Shown piece after piece: positions 1-12,175 of a stretch of 64,000 nucleotides of DNA. The stretch spans positions 503,147,919 through 503,211,918 of the forward strand of contig CM054058.1 in the NCBI GenBank assembly GCA_028641055.1. The letters run 5' to 3'. The position numbers and the translations under genes were made by a program. This stretch comes from Alopecurus myosuroides (lineage: Eukaryota; Streptophyta; Magnoliopsida; Poales; Poaceae). The stretch's first letter is position 1. Each line of letters starts with the position of its first letter. The notes under the pieces are model-generated. The model was not told the origin of the DNA, made no database searches, and was given only the letters and a program-made list of their open reading frames with translations.

Positions 1-1218
1 GAACAAGGTGTTGGTCTTCACAACGCTGCAAAACTTTGTTAAGGTTGAACAAGCAATTATCGAAAGAAGTACCATACACCAAAAAATCATCCATAAAGAC
101 TTCCACTATCTTTTCAATATAATCAGCATATATAGCATCCATGCATCTCTGAAAAGTAGCAGGCACATTACATAAACCAAAAGGCATTCTCCTATAAGCA
201 AATGTACCATATGGGCAAGTAAAAGTGGTATTTTCATGATCATCACTATGAACTGGAATTTGAGAGAAGCCTGAATACCCATCTAAATAACAAAATGAGA
301 ATGTTTAGATAATCTCTCTAGCATTTTATCAATAAAGGGCAATGGATAATGGTCCTTACGAGTTGCTTTATTTAATTTTCTATAATCAATGCACATTCTA
401 TAACCAACAACAGTACGTTGAGCAACAAGTTCATTATCTTTATTAGGAACCACAGTAATTCCACCTTTCTTAGGAACACAATGAACATGACTAACCCATT
501 TACTATCAGCTATAGGATAAATAATACCAGCCACTATGAGTCGAATTACCTCCTTTCTTACCACTTCCTTCATTTTTGGATGTAGACGGCGTTGGAAATC
601 AACAACAGGTTTAGCATCTTGTTCCAAATTAATTTTATGCATACATAGAGCTGGACTTATGCCCTTAAGATCATCAAGAGAATAACCAATAGCCTTACGG
701 TGAGCTTTAAGCACATCAAGTAATTTCTCTTCTTCCTCAGCTGAAAGGTTAGCACTAATAATAACAGGATATATATTTTTCTTATCCAAGTATGCATATT
801 TCAGATTTTCAGGCAAAGGCTTTAATTCAAAACTTGGATCTCCTTTAGGAGGTGGGAGAACTCCTAGATTATCAGGTGGGATATGCAATTGTAATTGTGG
901 AGATTGCTGCCATAATATTTGTTCTAAAGCTTCTTTTTCTGCATGATTAAATGGCTCTTCCTGATTAAGCATATAACGTTCCAGCATGTCTGATGAAGCT
1001 ACAGCTATATGAGCAAGAGTTTCAATTATATCTTTAGATTTTGGTTCTTTCTTAGCAGGTTTATCAGCGAATTTAGAAAAAATTAAATTCAAGTTTCTCT
1101 CTAGCACATTCAATAAACACCCTTTCTCTAGGCAAATCAATTTCAGCACCAACAGTATGTAAGAAGGATCTACCAAATATAATAGGACAGAAAGAATCTT
1201 GTGGACAACCAAGCACAA
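1..1218 (-). pseudogene. Ty3/gypsy (Athila-like) pol fragment: linker and reverse transcriptase, cut by window edge
   Basis: Minus-strand reading gives the protease-to-RT linker, then RT motifs VPKKGG, RMCIDYRKLNKATRKDHYPLPF, and nearer the edge the catalytic FMDDFLVYG box (about 65-110, rc). The protein would make cDNA from the element RNA. The frame breaks near 283-290, where a T-run of four stands where five would keep frame; RT continues in another frame to base 1. It is downstream of gag-protease (1073-2578) in the same element and is separated from it by a second one-base frame break near 1075. The DYRKLN context and RT sequence fit the Athila lineage of cereals. RNase H, integrase and the 3' LTR lie outside the window. 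Non-functional as read, unless the two homopolymer differences are sequencing errors. Confidence 0.85.
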
Positions 1219-2578
1219 TAAAATCAGTAGGATATTTTATTTTCCCTACCAATACTTCAACATCTCTAACAATTCCAAAGGGACTAATATAATCTTTATT
1301 AGCAAGCTGAATGGTCATACTTGTTTCTTCCATGGTGATAGGATCAATATCATGCTTAATTTCTTGATAGAGAAAATATGGAATGACACTAATGCTTGCT
1401 CCAATATCACATAAACCATGATAACAAGAAGTCCCAATAGAGCATGATATAATTGGCTTACCAACTTTGGATGAATTCCCTTTAATAACTTTGGTAGCAT
1501 CTTCACATAAATAAACATCAACAAGATCTTCTTCATTTAATTGCTTAATAATAGAGACTTGGTTCTTGACTTCCACCTGTTCTTTAGGTTGAGAACATCT
1601 CTTTCTACTTTTGTCAGAAATAGCAATAAGCAAATTCTCTTTAACTTTTTCAGGATAGGGAGGTGGTTCAATATATTCTTCTATTACTACAGATGACACT
1701 GGTGTTTCTTTAATAAATTTAGGGACAACAATAGAAGATTTAACAGGTTCAACATAATAATCAAAGCCACTTTTAGGAATTCGAATGTGCTCAGCAAATT
1801 TCTTAGCTATTTCAATTGCAACATATGGATCAAGACCAAAATCTTTAATAACATTCTTGAACAAAATAGAACTAGAGAAACTTTCTACACATGAATATCC
1901 ATAATCAAAATAAGCTTCATTACCTTTGTCTAGGTCCCAATATTCAGAGTTCTTCGAAATAATTTCCAATAAATTCCAAGCTTCTTCTGCAGTATTATTT
2001 GTAAAGCTTCCACTAGATGAACCATCCAGATATTGCTTTAGCCTATCAGGTAGTCTCACATAAAAGTCTATCAATATAAGTTTATTTGTGAGATCATGAC
2101 AAGAATTCTTACGAAGGAGGTCCTTAAGCCTCCCCCAAGCTTGAGTAATACTCTCTCCAAGGTGTGACCAAAAATTAAATATAAAGCAACGGTTCTCATA
2201 AGCCTCTTTAGGAGTGAAATATTTAAGAAAGAAAACCTTCATAAAAGTATCCCAATTATGTGTAATTTCTTCATCCAGGGACATATACCATTTTCGAGCA
2301 TCACCAGTTAAGGACTGGTACAATAACTTGCATTTTACCTCCTCCTCAGAAATAGCCTTGAGCCTAATTAGCCCACATATATCCTCAATAGCCCGTATGT
2401 GATCACTTGCAGCCTTTGTTCCATCCCCTGCAAAATACTCGTTCCTAACAGCTTTAACAAATTCAAGGGGAATAATATAACCATCATCATGAGGTGCTTT
2501 TTCAACAACTTTAGGTTTAATAGAATAAGCACTCTCATATAAAGCAAGTTTCAGCGAAGCATCTCTAATAAAAGCCAT
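1073..2578 (-). pseudogene. Ty3/gypsy (Athila-like) gag and aspartic protease
   Basis: The first ATG of the long minus ORF is at 2578-2576 (protein begins MAFIRDAS). The N-terminal half is a retrotransposon gag domain (residues about 40-200, with WYMSLDEE and FKYF-like FFLKYFTPKEA motifs). The C-terminal 120 residues are a retropepsin-like protease with the catalytic triplet as DIGAS and a C-terminal FGRSFL motif. Gag would package element RNA and the protease would mature the polyprotein. The ORF stops at 1073 just after the protease, at a run of six Ts; the pol frame is one base away in the plus direction, so gag-pro and pol were probably one continuous frame. Upstream lie the primer-binding site and the LTR in the right order. 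Confidence 0.85.
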
Positions 2579-2644
2579 AATAATAACAGGATGCAACAGC
2601 AAGTAAAATTCAGCTTTCAAGTTTCCTTACCAATAGCGCTACGC

Positions 2645-2662
2645 TCCCCGACAACGGCGCCA
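2645..2662 (-). promoter_or_regulatory. Primer-binding site of the Athila-like element (tRNA-Asp type)
   Basis: On the minus strand the 18 bases read TGGCGCCGTTGTCGGGGA. The plant tRNA-Asp 3' end would give the same sequence with one difference. It sits 6 bases inside the LTR edge, where minus-strand DNA synthesis would be primed. Confidence 0.8.
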
Positions 2663-2668
2663 GAAAAG

Positions 2669-4204
2669 TGTCTTGATGGCTCCCAAGTGCAGGAGATCAA
2701 TTGTAGTACTTTTTGAATTAGAAAGGTTGTCGAACCCACGAGGAGCAGAAGGAACTGGTAAGTAGAATAGCAAAGGAATAATAAAAGCAACATGTGTTTT
2801 TGTGTTTTAATTGTGTAGTGCAAGTAAAGTAAAATGCGGAAAGTAAATTGCAGCAAGTAGTAGGTCTCAATGACAGACAAAGCCCAATCCTCTAATGCGC
2901 AAGAGGACAAGCTCAAGTATGTGTTTGTGTCTTATATGTGGAAAACGTTCCCGAGGGCTGCACGGATTTAGCTGGCATAGTGATTCATTGCATAACATGT
3001 TTGTATATCTTGTCTAGTTTTAATCTTCTTCGGACGGAGCCACAAATAGGAATAGCTAAATAAATAAACTATCACCCCTTATGATGGATCACGTGGCCAA
3101 TTAAATGACAGCACGAGAATTATTAAGACATGATGTCCCACCATAGCCTTATGCTCTAAGGTCCCCGATACAAGTACCCTCATAATACAATTCAACGACT
3201 CTGTCTCAAGTTCCTGTCACCTAAAGACATCATCACGTCACTACACTACGGTGTTCTCCTATGAGCCCATGTAGGTGAAGTGTTGTACAGTCGATGTTCG
3301 TACAACACCATCATAGAATCACATAAAAGATAAATATTAGATCAAATAACAACTCATCTCATGTAACAAATCATTGCCAATTCATCCTATGCCCTCAGGA
3401 ACATGCGGGAACTACTCACAACGTGCAAACATGATCATGTATGGTGACATATGTGGTACAACACAATCTGAAACAATGGATCGACCACCAAATAATGACA
3501 AGTACTCAATCCCAAACATGCAATGGAGTACAATAACACGTATCTAGGGTGTAGCAATGATCAAACTATGAGGGGAACGGAGTGGATCACGGTGATGGTG
3601 ATGGTGGAGATGCAGGTGCTGGTGAGGATGGTGATGGAGATGCCTCCTCCCACGCCAAGGAGGAGATGGGGATGAAGATGGGGATGATTTCCCCCTTCTC
3701 CGGAGCTCCGGAGCAGCAGGATATGTCTCCCCCGTGGAGAGTTTCGAGAGTTTCGCCGCCCTGGCGGCTCCGTCTCGTCTCGGGAAAATTAGGGTGTTCG
3801 TTTTCGGGGAAGACGGAGTCGTCAGCAAAAAGACCTCGGGGAGGAGGTGCTGTGGGCCCATTTGGGGGCCCCACACGCGGCCAGGGAATCTGGACGCGTG
3901 GGCTACCCCCTTTTGGGCCTCCTGCCCCCCCTCCTTTGTGTCTTGTGCCCACGACCTTTCTCCCGAAGAAAAACTGACAGGGTTTCTTTCCTTTCGCAAT
4001 TTGGATACCTGTAGCTCCTGAAAAATCAAAAACATGAAAACAGGTGTTTTCTGACACCCAGAAATTAAATACCAAAAATAGGGACATTGTAGGAAAGTCC
4101 CATAAAATCATCTAAAACATGCAAAATAATGACATAACATTGATAAAACATCCCAATAATGCCTATATGGAGGGTATAAATGATGATATAAAATGCACGT
4201 ATCA
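2669..4204 (-). repeat. 5' LTR of the Athila-like element (about 1.54 kb)
   Basis: The unit is bounded by TG...CA: on the minus strand it starts TGATACGTGCATTTT and ends GGGAGCCATCAAGACA, just before the primer-binding site. The conserved end (AGTGCAGGAGATCAATTG and GTCGAACCCACGAGGAGC, plus strand) is one I associate with the Sabrina/WHAM type of Triticeae LTR. Several open frames at 3544-4111 lie in its GC- and GA-rich middle and are not genes. The partner LTR is outside the window, so no target-site duplication can be checked. Confidence 0.8.
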
Positions 4205-4393
4205 GTGCATGTTCAGTTATTTGCAGTACAGGACTATTGCTTCAATGTCCAATCATAGGAAAAAGTGCATATAGCTACTCTTTTAGGATATATGTACTTA
4301 TAGTAAGTCCAATTTACTACTGGCTCATAATGTAATAAAATACATGCTCTTATTTAGGTGATCATATGCTACATCAGAACTTATTTCCTAAAC

Positions 4394-5287
4394 ATGCATG
4401 GTGTTCTCCCAATGAAGAACACAAGTTGTCAAGCAACACTGAAAACTAAGGAAGGTTTCTCATTCATTGTTGAGCTTACCAGCATTGATGAAATAACCTT
4501 TTTGAATGGAGAATATTGGAAAGAATTAAGCAGAGTTTACAAACTAAAGGTTAGTACGGAGCTAATATTCAAAACTGACACACGTCGAGGATAAACTGAG
4601 GTCATAACTGGAAATGACCAAATCATCCATCCATGTAAGTTCTTACTTAATTCAAAAAAATTATGTTGTGCACTTAATTGGTTGCGGCATGTGTACTCCA
4701 CTTATTTCAGTCGTATTAAATTTTTACAGCATACTACAAGATGTCCCCTGAGAGGCGTCACATTGTTGACTCACTCTCTAGCACTGATGAGACCGTGATT
4801 AACTGGAGGATGATGGAGACGGTGATCAATGATGTTAAAAACTTGGATTGCACTGTTCTTTTCCACAGAGCTGGAGAGTATGAGGAAGCAGAACTGTTTG
4901 TCGGAATGCTGCATACTCCGAATTGGACAAACAGCGAGAACTTCAATAAACATGTGGTAAATCTTTAAGAACACATCTTCTCTTATGCGCAAAGTAATAC
5001 GTGTACACTTGTTCTATTTTCCTTTCTTTTAACATGATTATTTTCCGCTAGCTTTTCTCTTGACTTTAAGTCTTTGCATGCAACAGAAAATCCCAAGCCG
5101 TCGGATTCCTGTACATATGGAAAGAAATGCTACTGTCACTATTGTTTGCTACCCGAAAACTGAGGTGACATCGACATATTCAATTTCTGAGCTTAATGGT
5201 CGCTTGTGCATCAGCGGGTGGAAAGAGTTCATGGCGAAGGAAAGTCATCTCAAGCATGGTGACAAGATGATGTTCTTGCTATCCTAA
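4394..5287 (+). pseudogene. B3-like domain gene, copy A (three exons, one in-frame stop)
   Basis: Three exons join in phase: 4394-4634, 4730-4956 and 5087-5287, with GT donors (GTAAGT, GTAAAT) and AG acceptors (TTTTTACAG, GCAACAG). Exon 1 encodes half of a B3-like fold (TFLNGEYWKELSRVYKL), exon 2 a linker, exon 3 a clearer B3 DNA-binding domain (RIPVHMERNATVTI, GRLCISGWKEFMAKESHL, HGDKMMFLL). B3 proteins bind DNA in the nucleus. A TAA at 4592-4594 interrupts exon 1, although the same frame stays open to the donor, so I call it a pseudogene; a shorter first exon product is the alternative. The domain architecture resembles copy B at 6.7-7.7 kb. The 5' end is cut close by the LTR at 4204. Confidence 0.55.
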
Positions 5288-5594
5288 AGCACTGAAGGGA
5301 TTTACTTGTTTGCTACCCATGTCCCTGAAATTGGTCTATAATAGGAATGCAGTGATGATGGTTTCTGTGTGCAACTATATGCATGCAGCCCTGTTGCTAC
5401 AATAAAAAACCATGTTAAGACTCTATATTAGATTGCCGAATTCTCACACAATTTAAAAGTTATGTTTTTTTAGTTTTACTACTTGCACGATGTCATTTTG
5501 TTTTTTATGCAGAGCTTTACCATTTTTGCTTTACTTTATTGAATTTTATGACTCCTATAAATGTAAACAAGGGTGCAAACCACGTATGCTCAAT

Positions 5595-5996
5595 GGGAAA
5601 AATATCCAGTGATACTAGCCCCTTGTTCTCCCATTCTACCATTTAAAAAAAATCAACTATAGATGTTCCAAAAAAATTCCGGAAAAAAAATCTTAATGTT
5701 CCCAAAGTATCTGTCTACTCATGTTAAAAAAAATTCAGGTCCAAATTCGACCTACACATTGAGAAACAAAAAGTACAAATCAGCAAAAATGCACTATATA
5801 TTCACATGTGGATTTATCTTTTTGGTTAGTCAATATTACTGTCGTATATGGACATAAAATTATTACACATTGTAGAAAATTTTCATGTGAACATTCATGA
5901 TTTTTCCTAGATTTTTTTGAATCACCCAAACTTCATTTATTCGAAACGGTACCATGAGAGCATGCAAGAGGGCTAGTATCACAGGATATTCTCCCC
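5595..5996 (+). mobile_element. MITE-like element with about 27-bp terminal inverted repeats
   Basis: The left end (GGGAAAAATATCCAGTGATA, continuing to 5622) and the right end (5970-5996) are inverted copies with a few mismatches. ATGCTC occurs just outside both ends (5586-5591 and 5997-6002), suggesting a target-site duplication of at least 6 bp with a small offset on the left. The 400-bp AT-rich body has no ORF. Superfamily is uncertain (hAT or Mutator). Confidence 0.6.
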
Positions 5997-6600
5997 ATGC
6001 TCTGGCGAAATAGGCAGAATAACCGCTATATTAATAAAGCAACCACCTGGTACAACAGTTTTGATACAACACCGGATGAGGAGACAACCAACAAACGCCA
6101 AAGAAGAAAAGAAAAGGAGACAGAAGCGGATCGACGAAACGATAAGGACCCGCAACCGCTGCGCCCACCTACAAAATACCACCACGCTTCTAGCACCGGG
6201 ACGTCAAGTACCAATCAGCACCTTCAACAAGGATAGTCGCGCTTCTAGGGTTTCCCCCGGCACATCGGGGCGGCGGATGCAGGGAAGACACGATACCCTT
6301 CATGAAGGGAGGATGCCACCCGATGGTGACACCGCGCTAATGTCGGTACTCCGACAAGGATTTCTCCCAAACACACCCTCACCACCATCCCTGACGATCC
6401 GTCGCCTAGGAGCCCCGCAAAGGCGAGCCTCGCAACCACCGGACGAACCGACCACCAGCATGCGCCACCACGGTGCAACAACATTCAACCAGGATGAGGG
6501 AATCAAATGTGGAGGGCACGGCTTATCATTAGCTTCATCATTAAGGACCAATTTATGAAATATCAAATGGGGAGGCACGGTTCACATAATGAAATTTTGA
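5997..6600 (-). other. Unassigned repeat-like sequence, possibly a LINE 3' region
   Basis: No convincing gene. On the minus strand the sequence ends with GCTTTATTAATATAGCGG, which resembles the tail of grass LINE elements, and several overlapping frames are open by composition only. A short imperfect duplication (ATCAAATGTGGAGGGCACGG near 6505 and ATCAAATGGGGAGGCACGG near 6560) marks its right side. Confidence 0.25.
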
Positions 6601-6775
6601 AGAAAACCATTTATACTCTAATTTAATCGATTGCTACACGCACACCAACTGCTACACACACGAATTCGAATCCTCTCCCTCTCCACCCCCCCCCCCCCCC
6701 CCGATGCCCCACCGCCGCCACGACTAGCTCTCTCCACCCCCCCATCCCCCACCGCGGCCACGCCTAGCTCTCTCC

Positions 6776-7655
6776 ATGGAACCGACGGACGACCGCGACC
6801 ACGGGGCCGCCTCCACCGACACCGACGGAACGACGCCGCGACAAACGCCGCCGCAGCCGCCACCGTCGTCCTCTCGCCGTCGCGCCGCATGTACGTTTCC
6901 CCGGCCGCCGTACCTTTCATTGTTAGGTTTAGATGTAGATTGAGTTATATGTTAGATGATTATTGTTAGTTTTAGTTGTAGATTGACTTAGAAATTAGAT
7001 TTTCATTGTTATATTTAAGTTTATTCAGCCACCAAAATTGGATGTACATTGTTAGATTTAAGTGGATTTTTGATTGGTAAATGGTTAGATGTGTATCTAA
7101 ATTCAGTGTATGCAGCGAACCACCGCAGGAAATGGATGTATGTGAACAGTGTGGCTACAAGGAGTGCATGAACAAGAAATTTACCATTGTTCTACCATAG
7201 GGGTTTGAAAACAGATTGGTATACTTTTGGTCAATCTATTTTTTTGAAAACTCACAAAAAAATTGTACTAAAAATGTGTACTTCTTGTTTTTTTACAGAT
7301 CATACCTTGCAGATACAGGCGTGACTTTTTGGAAAAAATTCACGTTGCAATTTGGGACCACCCTAGAACTCTCGAGGTGAACTTAGTGAGCTTCAGAGTA
7401 CCAGACCACCAGCACATAGTTCTTGTCACAAATGAGGGTGGAAAAACATACTTCAGTGGTCAGCAATGGGGCCAGCTTGTGGAACGCTACGAGATGGATC
7501 CAACAGGGAGATTGACATTCTATCTTGATGAAGGTGATGTGTCCACCTACTTCCTCTACGATCGACCTCACGATGCTGAAGACACCGAAGATGATATTCC
7601 CATAGCTCCTACGGAGGATACACATGTTGTCATTATTCAGTCAGATGATGAGTAG
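6776..7655 (+). pseudogene. B3-like domain gene, copy B (three exons, one in-frame stop)
   Basis: Exon 1 begins at ATG 6776 after a CT-rich leader containing a run of Cs and ends at 6890 before GTACGTTT; exon 2 is 7116-7218 and exon 3 7299-7655. Exons 2 and 3 join in phase and encode a Cys-containing start (MDVCEQCGYKECMNKKFTI), then RYRRDFLEKIHVAIWD and TYFSGQQWGQLVERYEMDP, the same half-fold as exon 1 of copy A, and an acidic tail. A TAG at 7186-7188 breaks exon 2. The exon 1 frame from 6776 does not match the exon 2 frame; the frame from 6631 does. It is probably a decayed relative of copy A and of B3 DNA-binding proteins, but the B3 assignment is weaker here. Confidence 0.45.
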
Positions 7656-7829
7656 GTATCATGGTTGTAGCTGAGAGTTCTATCTTTATGCGAACTTTTA
7701 GATTATATGTTAATGTTGAGTACTATCTGGTTGAATCTATGTTTAATGATTGTTATGTTATCTCATAATTGAATACCATTTGTGTGCTTCTAGTCAATAT
7801 TACATACACTTTTTATTTACCGATTTCTA

Positions 7830-8037
7830 TAGATAGTGATGTGGCCTATGACATCAACGCCACTGATCATGTAGTAACCTGTGGCGAGTCTAGAAACACG
7901 CCAGTGGACACCTAGATATTACTGGTGTGTTGTTCGACGTCACTACTTCCATTTATCACCTAGATAACAGTGGCATACGAGTTTCACGCAAGAATTGAAG
8001 AAAAGCCACACCACTAACAGGGTTTTTTCTACTAGTG
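7830..8037 (-). mobile_element. Terminal region of a CACTA element
   Basis: Read on the minus strand the segment starts CACTAGTAGAAAAAACCC, the standard terminus of Triticeae CACTA transposons. The next 200 bases repeat short GCCAC/GTGGC motifs, as CACTA subterminal regions do. The body must lie to the left (toward 7.8 kb), and I found no matching opposite end, so the element is truncated or interrupted. Confidence 0.65.
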
Positions 8038-8890
8038 TTGAATATCAACACAACAATGCATTTAAAAACAAAGAAATGAATAAATTTAATCATTAAATGA
8101 AACTAGTAAAACTTAATATAGCATTTATAATACTTGAACATTATTGCCAAGGGAAAAACATATTATTCACAAGCCAAATGGGCTGTGAAGACAAATTGTA
8201 CAATTTTTAGGCCCATACTCCGGTTGGGCCATTGGGCGAGCGAAAGGGCTACGTATGTCCGCCAGGTCTCCTCCAAACTGCCCAGCCCCCACACGACAAC
8301 GCCTCCCTATCCTCCCTCAGGCGACTCCGTCGTCGTATCGGCCCTGCGCGAACGACCAATCCGCCACTATTACCTCGGCGCCATCCAAAATCGATTAGCG
8401 TAAACTATTGAACTGCCGCCAACGCTGCCCCGCCGACTTGTACTCAACCGCTGCTTCCGCCGCTCGTCAGACGTAATTACAAGGTTTGTACCAATACTGA
8501 TGAAATCCTTGGTTTCCATCCTGACGGTTCGATGAAGTTAATGACGATTGCAATTGTTGTCAGATAGACTAGCTGCTAGTGTTCACATATGCGTGTCTGT
8601 TTTATCAGTTTCAGGTGTAAGTGTTAGTTTAATATTCACAGCAATGTCAGGATTTCAGGTACGAACTAGGTTTTATATTTTCATAGCCATGTCAGTTTCA
8701 GGTGTAAGTGTTAGTTTAAACCGAACGCTGTGTTGTGAAGTAATGTCTAATGTAATCCCTTGCAATTCTTACTGACTTGAAAGACCATTATGCCTGTCTC
8801 TCTGATGTATGTGTTGTTTCGAAATACTTACGTGTGAACTAATGCTGCTCCTTTTTTTTTACAAGACCGGATATACGGAGATAACGCAAA
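8038..8890 (+). other. Upstream region of the CACTA transposase, no gene
   Basis: AT-rich to about 8180, then a GC-rich stretch (8190-8470) like a promoter and 5' leader, then a possible leader intron from GTTTGTACC at 8485. A 26-bp sequence starting CAGTTTCAGGTGTAAG is present twice (8606-8631, 8693-8718). No coding region is supported. Confidence 0.35.
8606..8718 (+). repeat. 26-bp direct repeat, two copies 87 bp apart
   Basis: A 26-bp unit beginning CAGTTTCAGGTGTAAGTG occurs at 8606-8631 and 8693-8718 upstream of the CACTA transposase. Confidence 0.8.
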
Positions 8891-11800
8891 ATGTCACAAG
8901 ACAAGAGCTGGATGGAGAAGGATAGAGATTCTGTGGAGTGGCAAAGTGGCATCGAGAGTTTCTTGGAATTTAGTTTTGATGGTGCTCACCCAGACGCAAG
9001 AATCTTTTGCCCGTGTACGAAATGTATGAATAATGCTCATAAAACTAAAAAGGATGTCAATATGCACTTTCTTAAGAATGGGATGGATCCGTCCTACAAA
9101 AATTGGGTATACCATGGTGAACCCGAGGCGGACAACATGGCTGAAGATTCCGATGATGAAGACGCTGCAGATGGTGGTGAAGGGTTATGTGACATGCTCC
9201 AAACTCTCATAAGGGCCACTAAAGTGGGAAGTAATGCAGGATACACGAGCGGTGATGTAATGAAACAGGAGCCAAATGCATCTGCAAAGGCATTCTACAA
9301 ACTATTGGAAGAGGGAAAAACATCGTTGTACCCAGGTTGTGAGGAGGTCACAAAGATATCTTTCATTTGTGAAGCTTTACCAAATCAAGTACGTGTCTGG
9401 GATGACCAACAGAGCATGTGACTTAATGTTGCGGATGTTCACGGAGGTGCTGCCAAAGACTCACTGCATTCCTAGTAATCTTGCACAAGTAAGGAAGGTC
9501 ATTCGAGAGTTTGGACTGGATTACAAGAAGGTACACGCGTGCTATAACTATTGTGTGCTATTCCAGAATGAGTATGCTGATGTCCAAGAATTCCCTATGT
9601 GTCATACGTCTCGATGGAAATCTAGTCCAACCGTAGACAAAGTTGATTCATCGATTCGTAAATCAAAGAAGCAAGTGCCACGGAAAGTTCTATGGTATTT
9701 CCCACTCATTCAAAGACTGCAAAGGCTGTAGAAGACAGAAGATATGTCAACTGATATGAAATGGCATAAGGAGAAACGTACAGATGATGGCATAATGAGG
9801 CATCCTGTAGATTCGAAGGCATGGAAACGCCTTGATGATAAATATAGTCAGAAAGAATTCGCAAAAGATGCTCGCAGTATTCGGCTTGGCCTTGCTTCGG
9901 ATGGATTCAACCCCTTTGGGCTCATGAGTACATCACACACTACATGGCCTGTCATTTTGATCCCATATAACTTGCCACCATGGATGTGTATGAAACAATA
10001 GAACTGGATAATGTCAATGATTATTCCAGGACCAAAGTCAGCAGGAAATAACATTGATGTGTACTTGCAACCTTTGATTGATGAACTGTTAGTTCTATGG
10101 GAGGATGGTGTTGAAGCATATGATGCTGCAACTAAAGAAAATTTCACGTTGTATGCATGCGTGTTGTGGAGCATCAATGACTACCCGGCTTACGCAATGC
10201 TGAGTGGTTTGAGCACAAAAGGAAAACTAGCATGCCCTTACTGCCACAAGCATACAGTATGGTTCCAGTTTGGTAGAAATCATTGCTACATGGGACACCA
10301 ACGTTTTCTGCGGAAAAACCACAAATGGCGTCAAAACAAGGTTATGTTCAACAACAAGACAGAAAATAGAGAAGCCCCGGTGCCACTTAAAGGCAATGAA
10401 GTTCTACAGGAGCTTGATAGCATTCAACAAGAACCATTTGGGCGGTCAAATAAGAGAAAGCGACCGGAAACTAATCCTTGGCACAATTGGCGGAAGAAAA
10501 GTGTGTTCTTCCAGCTCCCGTATTGGAAGCACTTGCTTGTGAGGCACAATTTGGATGTTATGCACATCGAGAAGAGAATTTGTGACATCATTCTGGGTAC
10601 TTTTCTTGAGATGGATGGTAAAACAAATGATGGTCCGAAGGCTCGCCTTGATTTGGAGTTCTTGAAAATTAGGGAGGATCAGCATGCAAAGCCCGCCGGT
10701 AAGGATAAGTACATAATGAAGAAAGGTGGGTATGCTTTAAAAAGGGAAGAGAAGATAATGCTCCTCAGGTTTCTGCAGAGCATACGGATGCTCGATGGCT
10801 ATGCTTCACACATTAAGCGATGTTTGGTCCTCGAGCAGTGCAAGTTTAGTGGACTCAAAACTCATGACTGCCATGTTATATTACAGAAACTTCTTCCTAT
10901 TGCGTTGCGCAAGCTTCTGCCAGAGAATGTCCTTACCACATTGCTTCAGCTGAGTAAATTCTTTTCTGATTTATGTTCCAAAGAGTTAAGGGATGACGAT
11001 CTGTTGACTTTGGCCAACCAAATTCCAGAAACTCTATGTCAGCTAGAGATGATCTATCCACCATCTTTCTTTGATATTATGATGAATCTCCCAATTCATC
11101 TAGCTCAAGAAGAATGTTGGCAGGACCTGTACAGTACATATGGATGTATCCGGTTGAGAGATACATGTGTACGTTGAAGGGATATGTACGTAACAAGGCT
11201 CATCCATAAGGTTCGATTGCAGAGGGGTACATACTTGAAGAGTGCATGACGTTCTACAGTCGATTCGTTCAAGGCTCGCCTACAAAAATAAGTCAGTCCG
11301 AACGCCATGCGGATGGAGCTACAGATGAAGCACCAAGAGGGATTAGCATAATGAGTGCAGTTGATTACTCCAAGAAAGGTTTTGCCCGTGAATTATTGTC
11401 TTTGGAAGCTCTTAATCAAATGAGTCACTACATGATAACAAACTGTGAGGAAACCGAGTCATGGATTCAGTAAGGATACTTATGTATTTGTTTCATATCA
11501 TGATATGCATTAATACTTTGGTGATGAAGTAACCATATATCATTTATTTTTTAAGGGAGCATATTGACGAGCTAAAAAGGAATAATTGTCCTAATCCTAA
11601 AAAGAAACACAAGGAAGATATTGTTGGCTGGTTCGAAAGACGGGTATTTCGTAATAAAAAAAACAATGGTGTATAATACACTCACACATATTCTATTACA
11701 TGAAACAGATCACACAACTCCATAAAGATGGGAAGGTCAGCAGTCTGTTGTATACACTAGATAAAGGACCTGATCAAATTGTTCGTGTGTTCAACCGTAC

Positions 11801-12170
11801 AATACTGAATGGATATTACTTTCGTAATGCCTATATAGAGCATGACTTGAGTACCCAAAATAGTGGCGTCGTAGTCAATACGCAAGAAAGCACCGGCAGT
11901 ACTGATTATTATGGGGTGATGAAGAAAACCATATTTCTTGACTTTCCTTCTGATAAGGAGGTTGTTCTATTGCAGTGCGACTGGTTCGACGTGCCTCCTG
12001 CCAATAGAAATCTGAGTAAGGGGTATAAGAGGGACAAATATGGAATTATTGATCTTGACACTAGCGTACACCGATTCACAGAAGACCCTTACATTCTAGG
12101 CATCCAAGCTGCACAAGTTTTCTACATGAGAGATGTGAAGAGCCCTAATTGGCCCCCGAGGGCCACAAAT
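8891..12170 (+). pseudogene. CACTA (En/Spm) TNPD-like transposase, broken
   Basis: ATG 8891 opens a transposase-associated domain (FCPCTKCMNN, MHFLKNGMDPSYKNW). After a frameshift near 9355-9400 the main transposase domain follows (CDLMLRMFTEVLP, RLGLASDGFNPFG, WPVILIPYNLPPWMCMK), interrupted by in-frame TAG codons at 9729 and 9999, then GKLACPYCHKHT and DUF4218-like blocks (ERYMCTLKGYVRNKAHP, stop after it at about 11206). Introns appear near 11470-11557 and 11641-11708; the last exon has the DUF4216-type motif YYGVMKKTIFLDF and LLQCDWFDV. The protein would cut CACTA ends in the nucleus. At least one frameshift and three stops make it inactive. The reading ends around 12170 at a junction with Harbinger sequence. 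Confidence 0.85.
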
Positions 12171-12175
12171 ACACC

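Noticed and set aside
1070..1085. Possible programmed -1 ribosomal frameshift at the T6 run before the gag-pro stop
   Set aside because: The downstream pol frame is in the +1, not the -1, position, and gag-pro and pol are usually one frame in this lineage. A simple indel is more likely.
3544..4111. Several overlapping open frames of 95-174 codons on both strands
   Set aside because: They lie in the GC-rich middle of the Athila-like LTR, have no domain and are open by base composition.
6683..6702. Run of Cs in the leader of B3-like copy B
   Set aside because: Simple sequence, prone to slippage; not informative by itself, although it might explain a frame mismatch.
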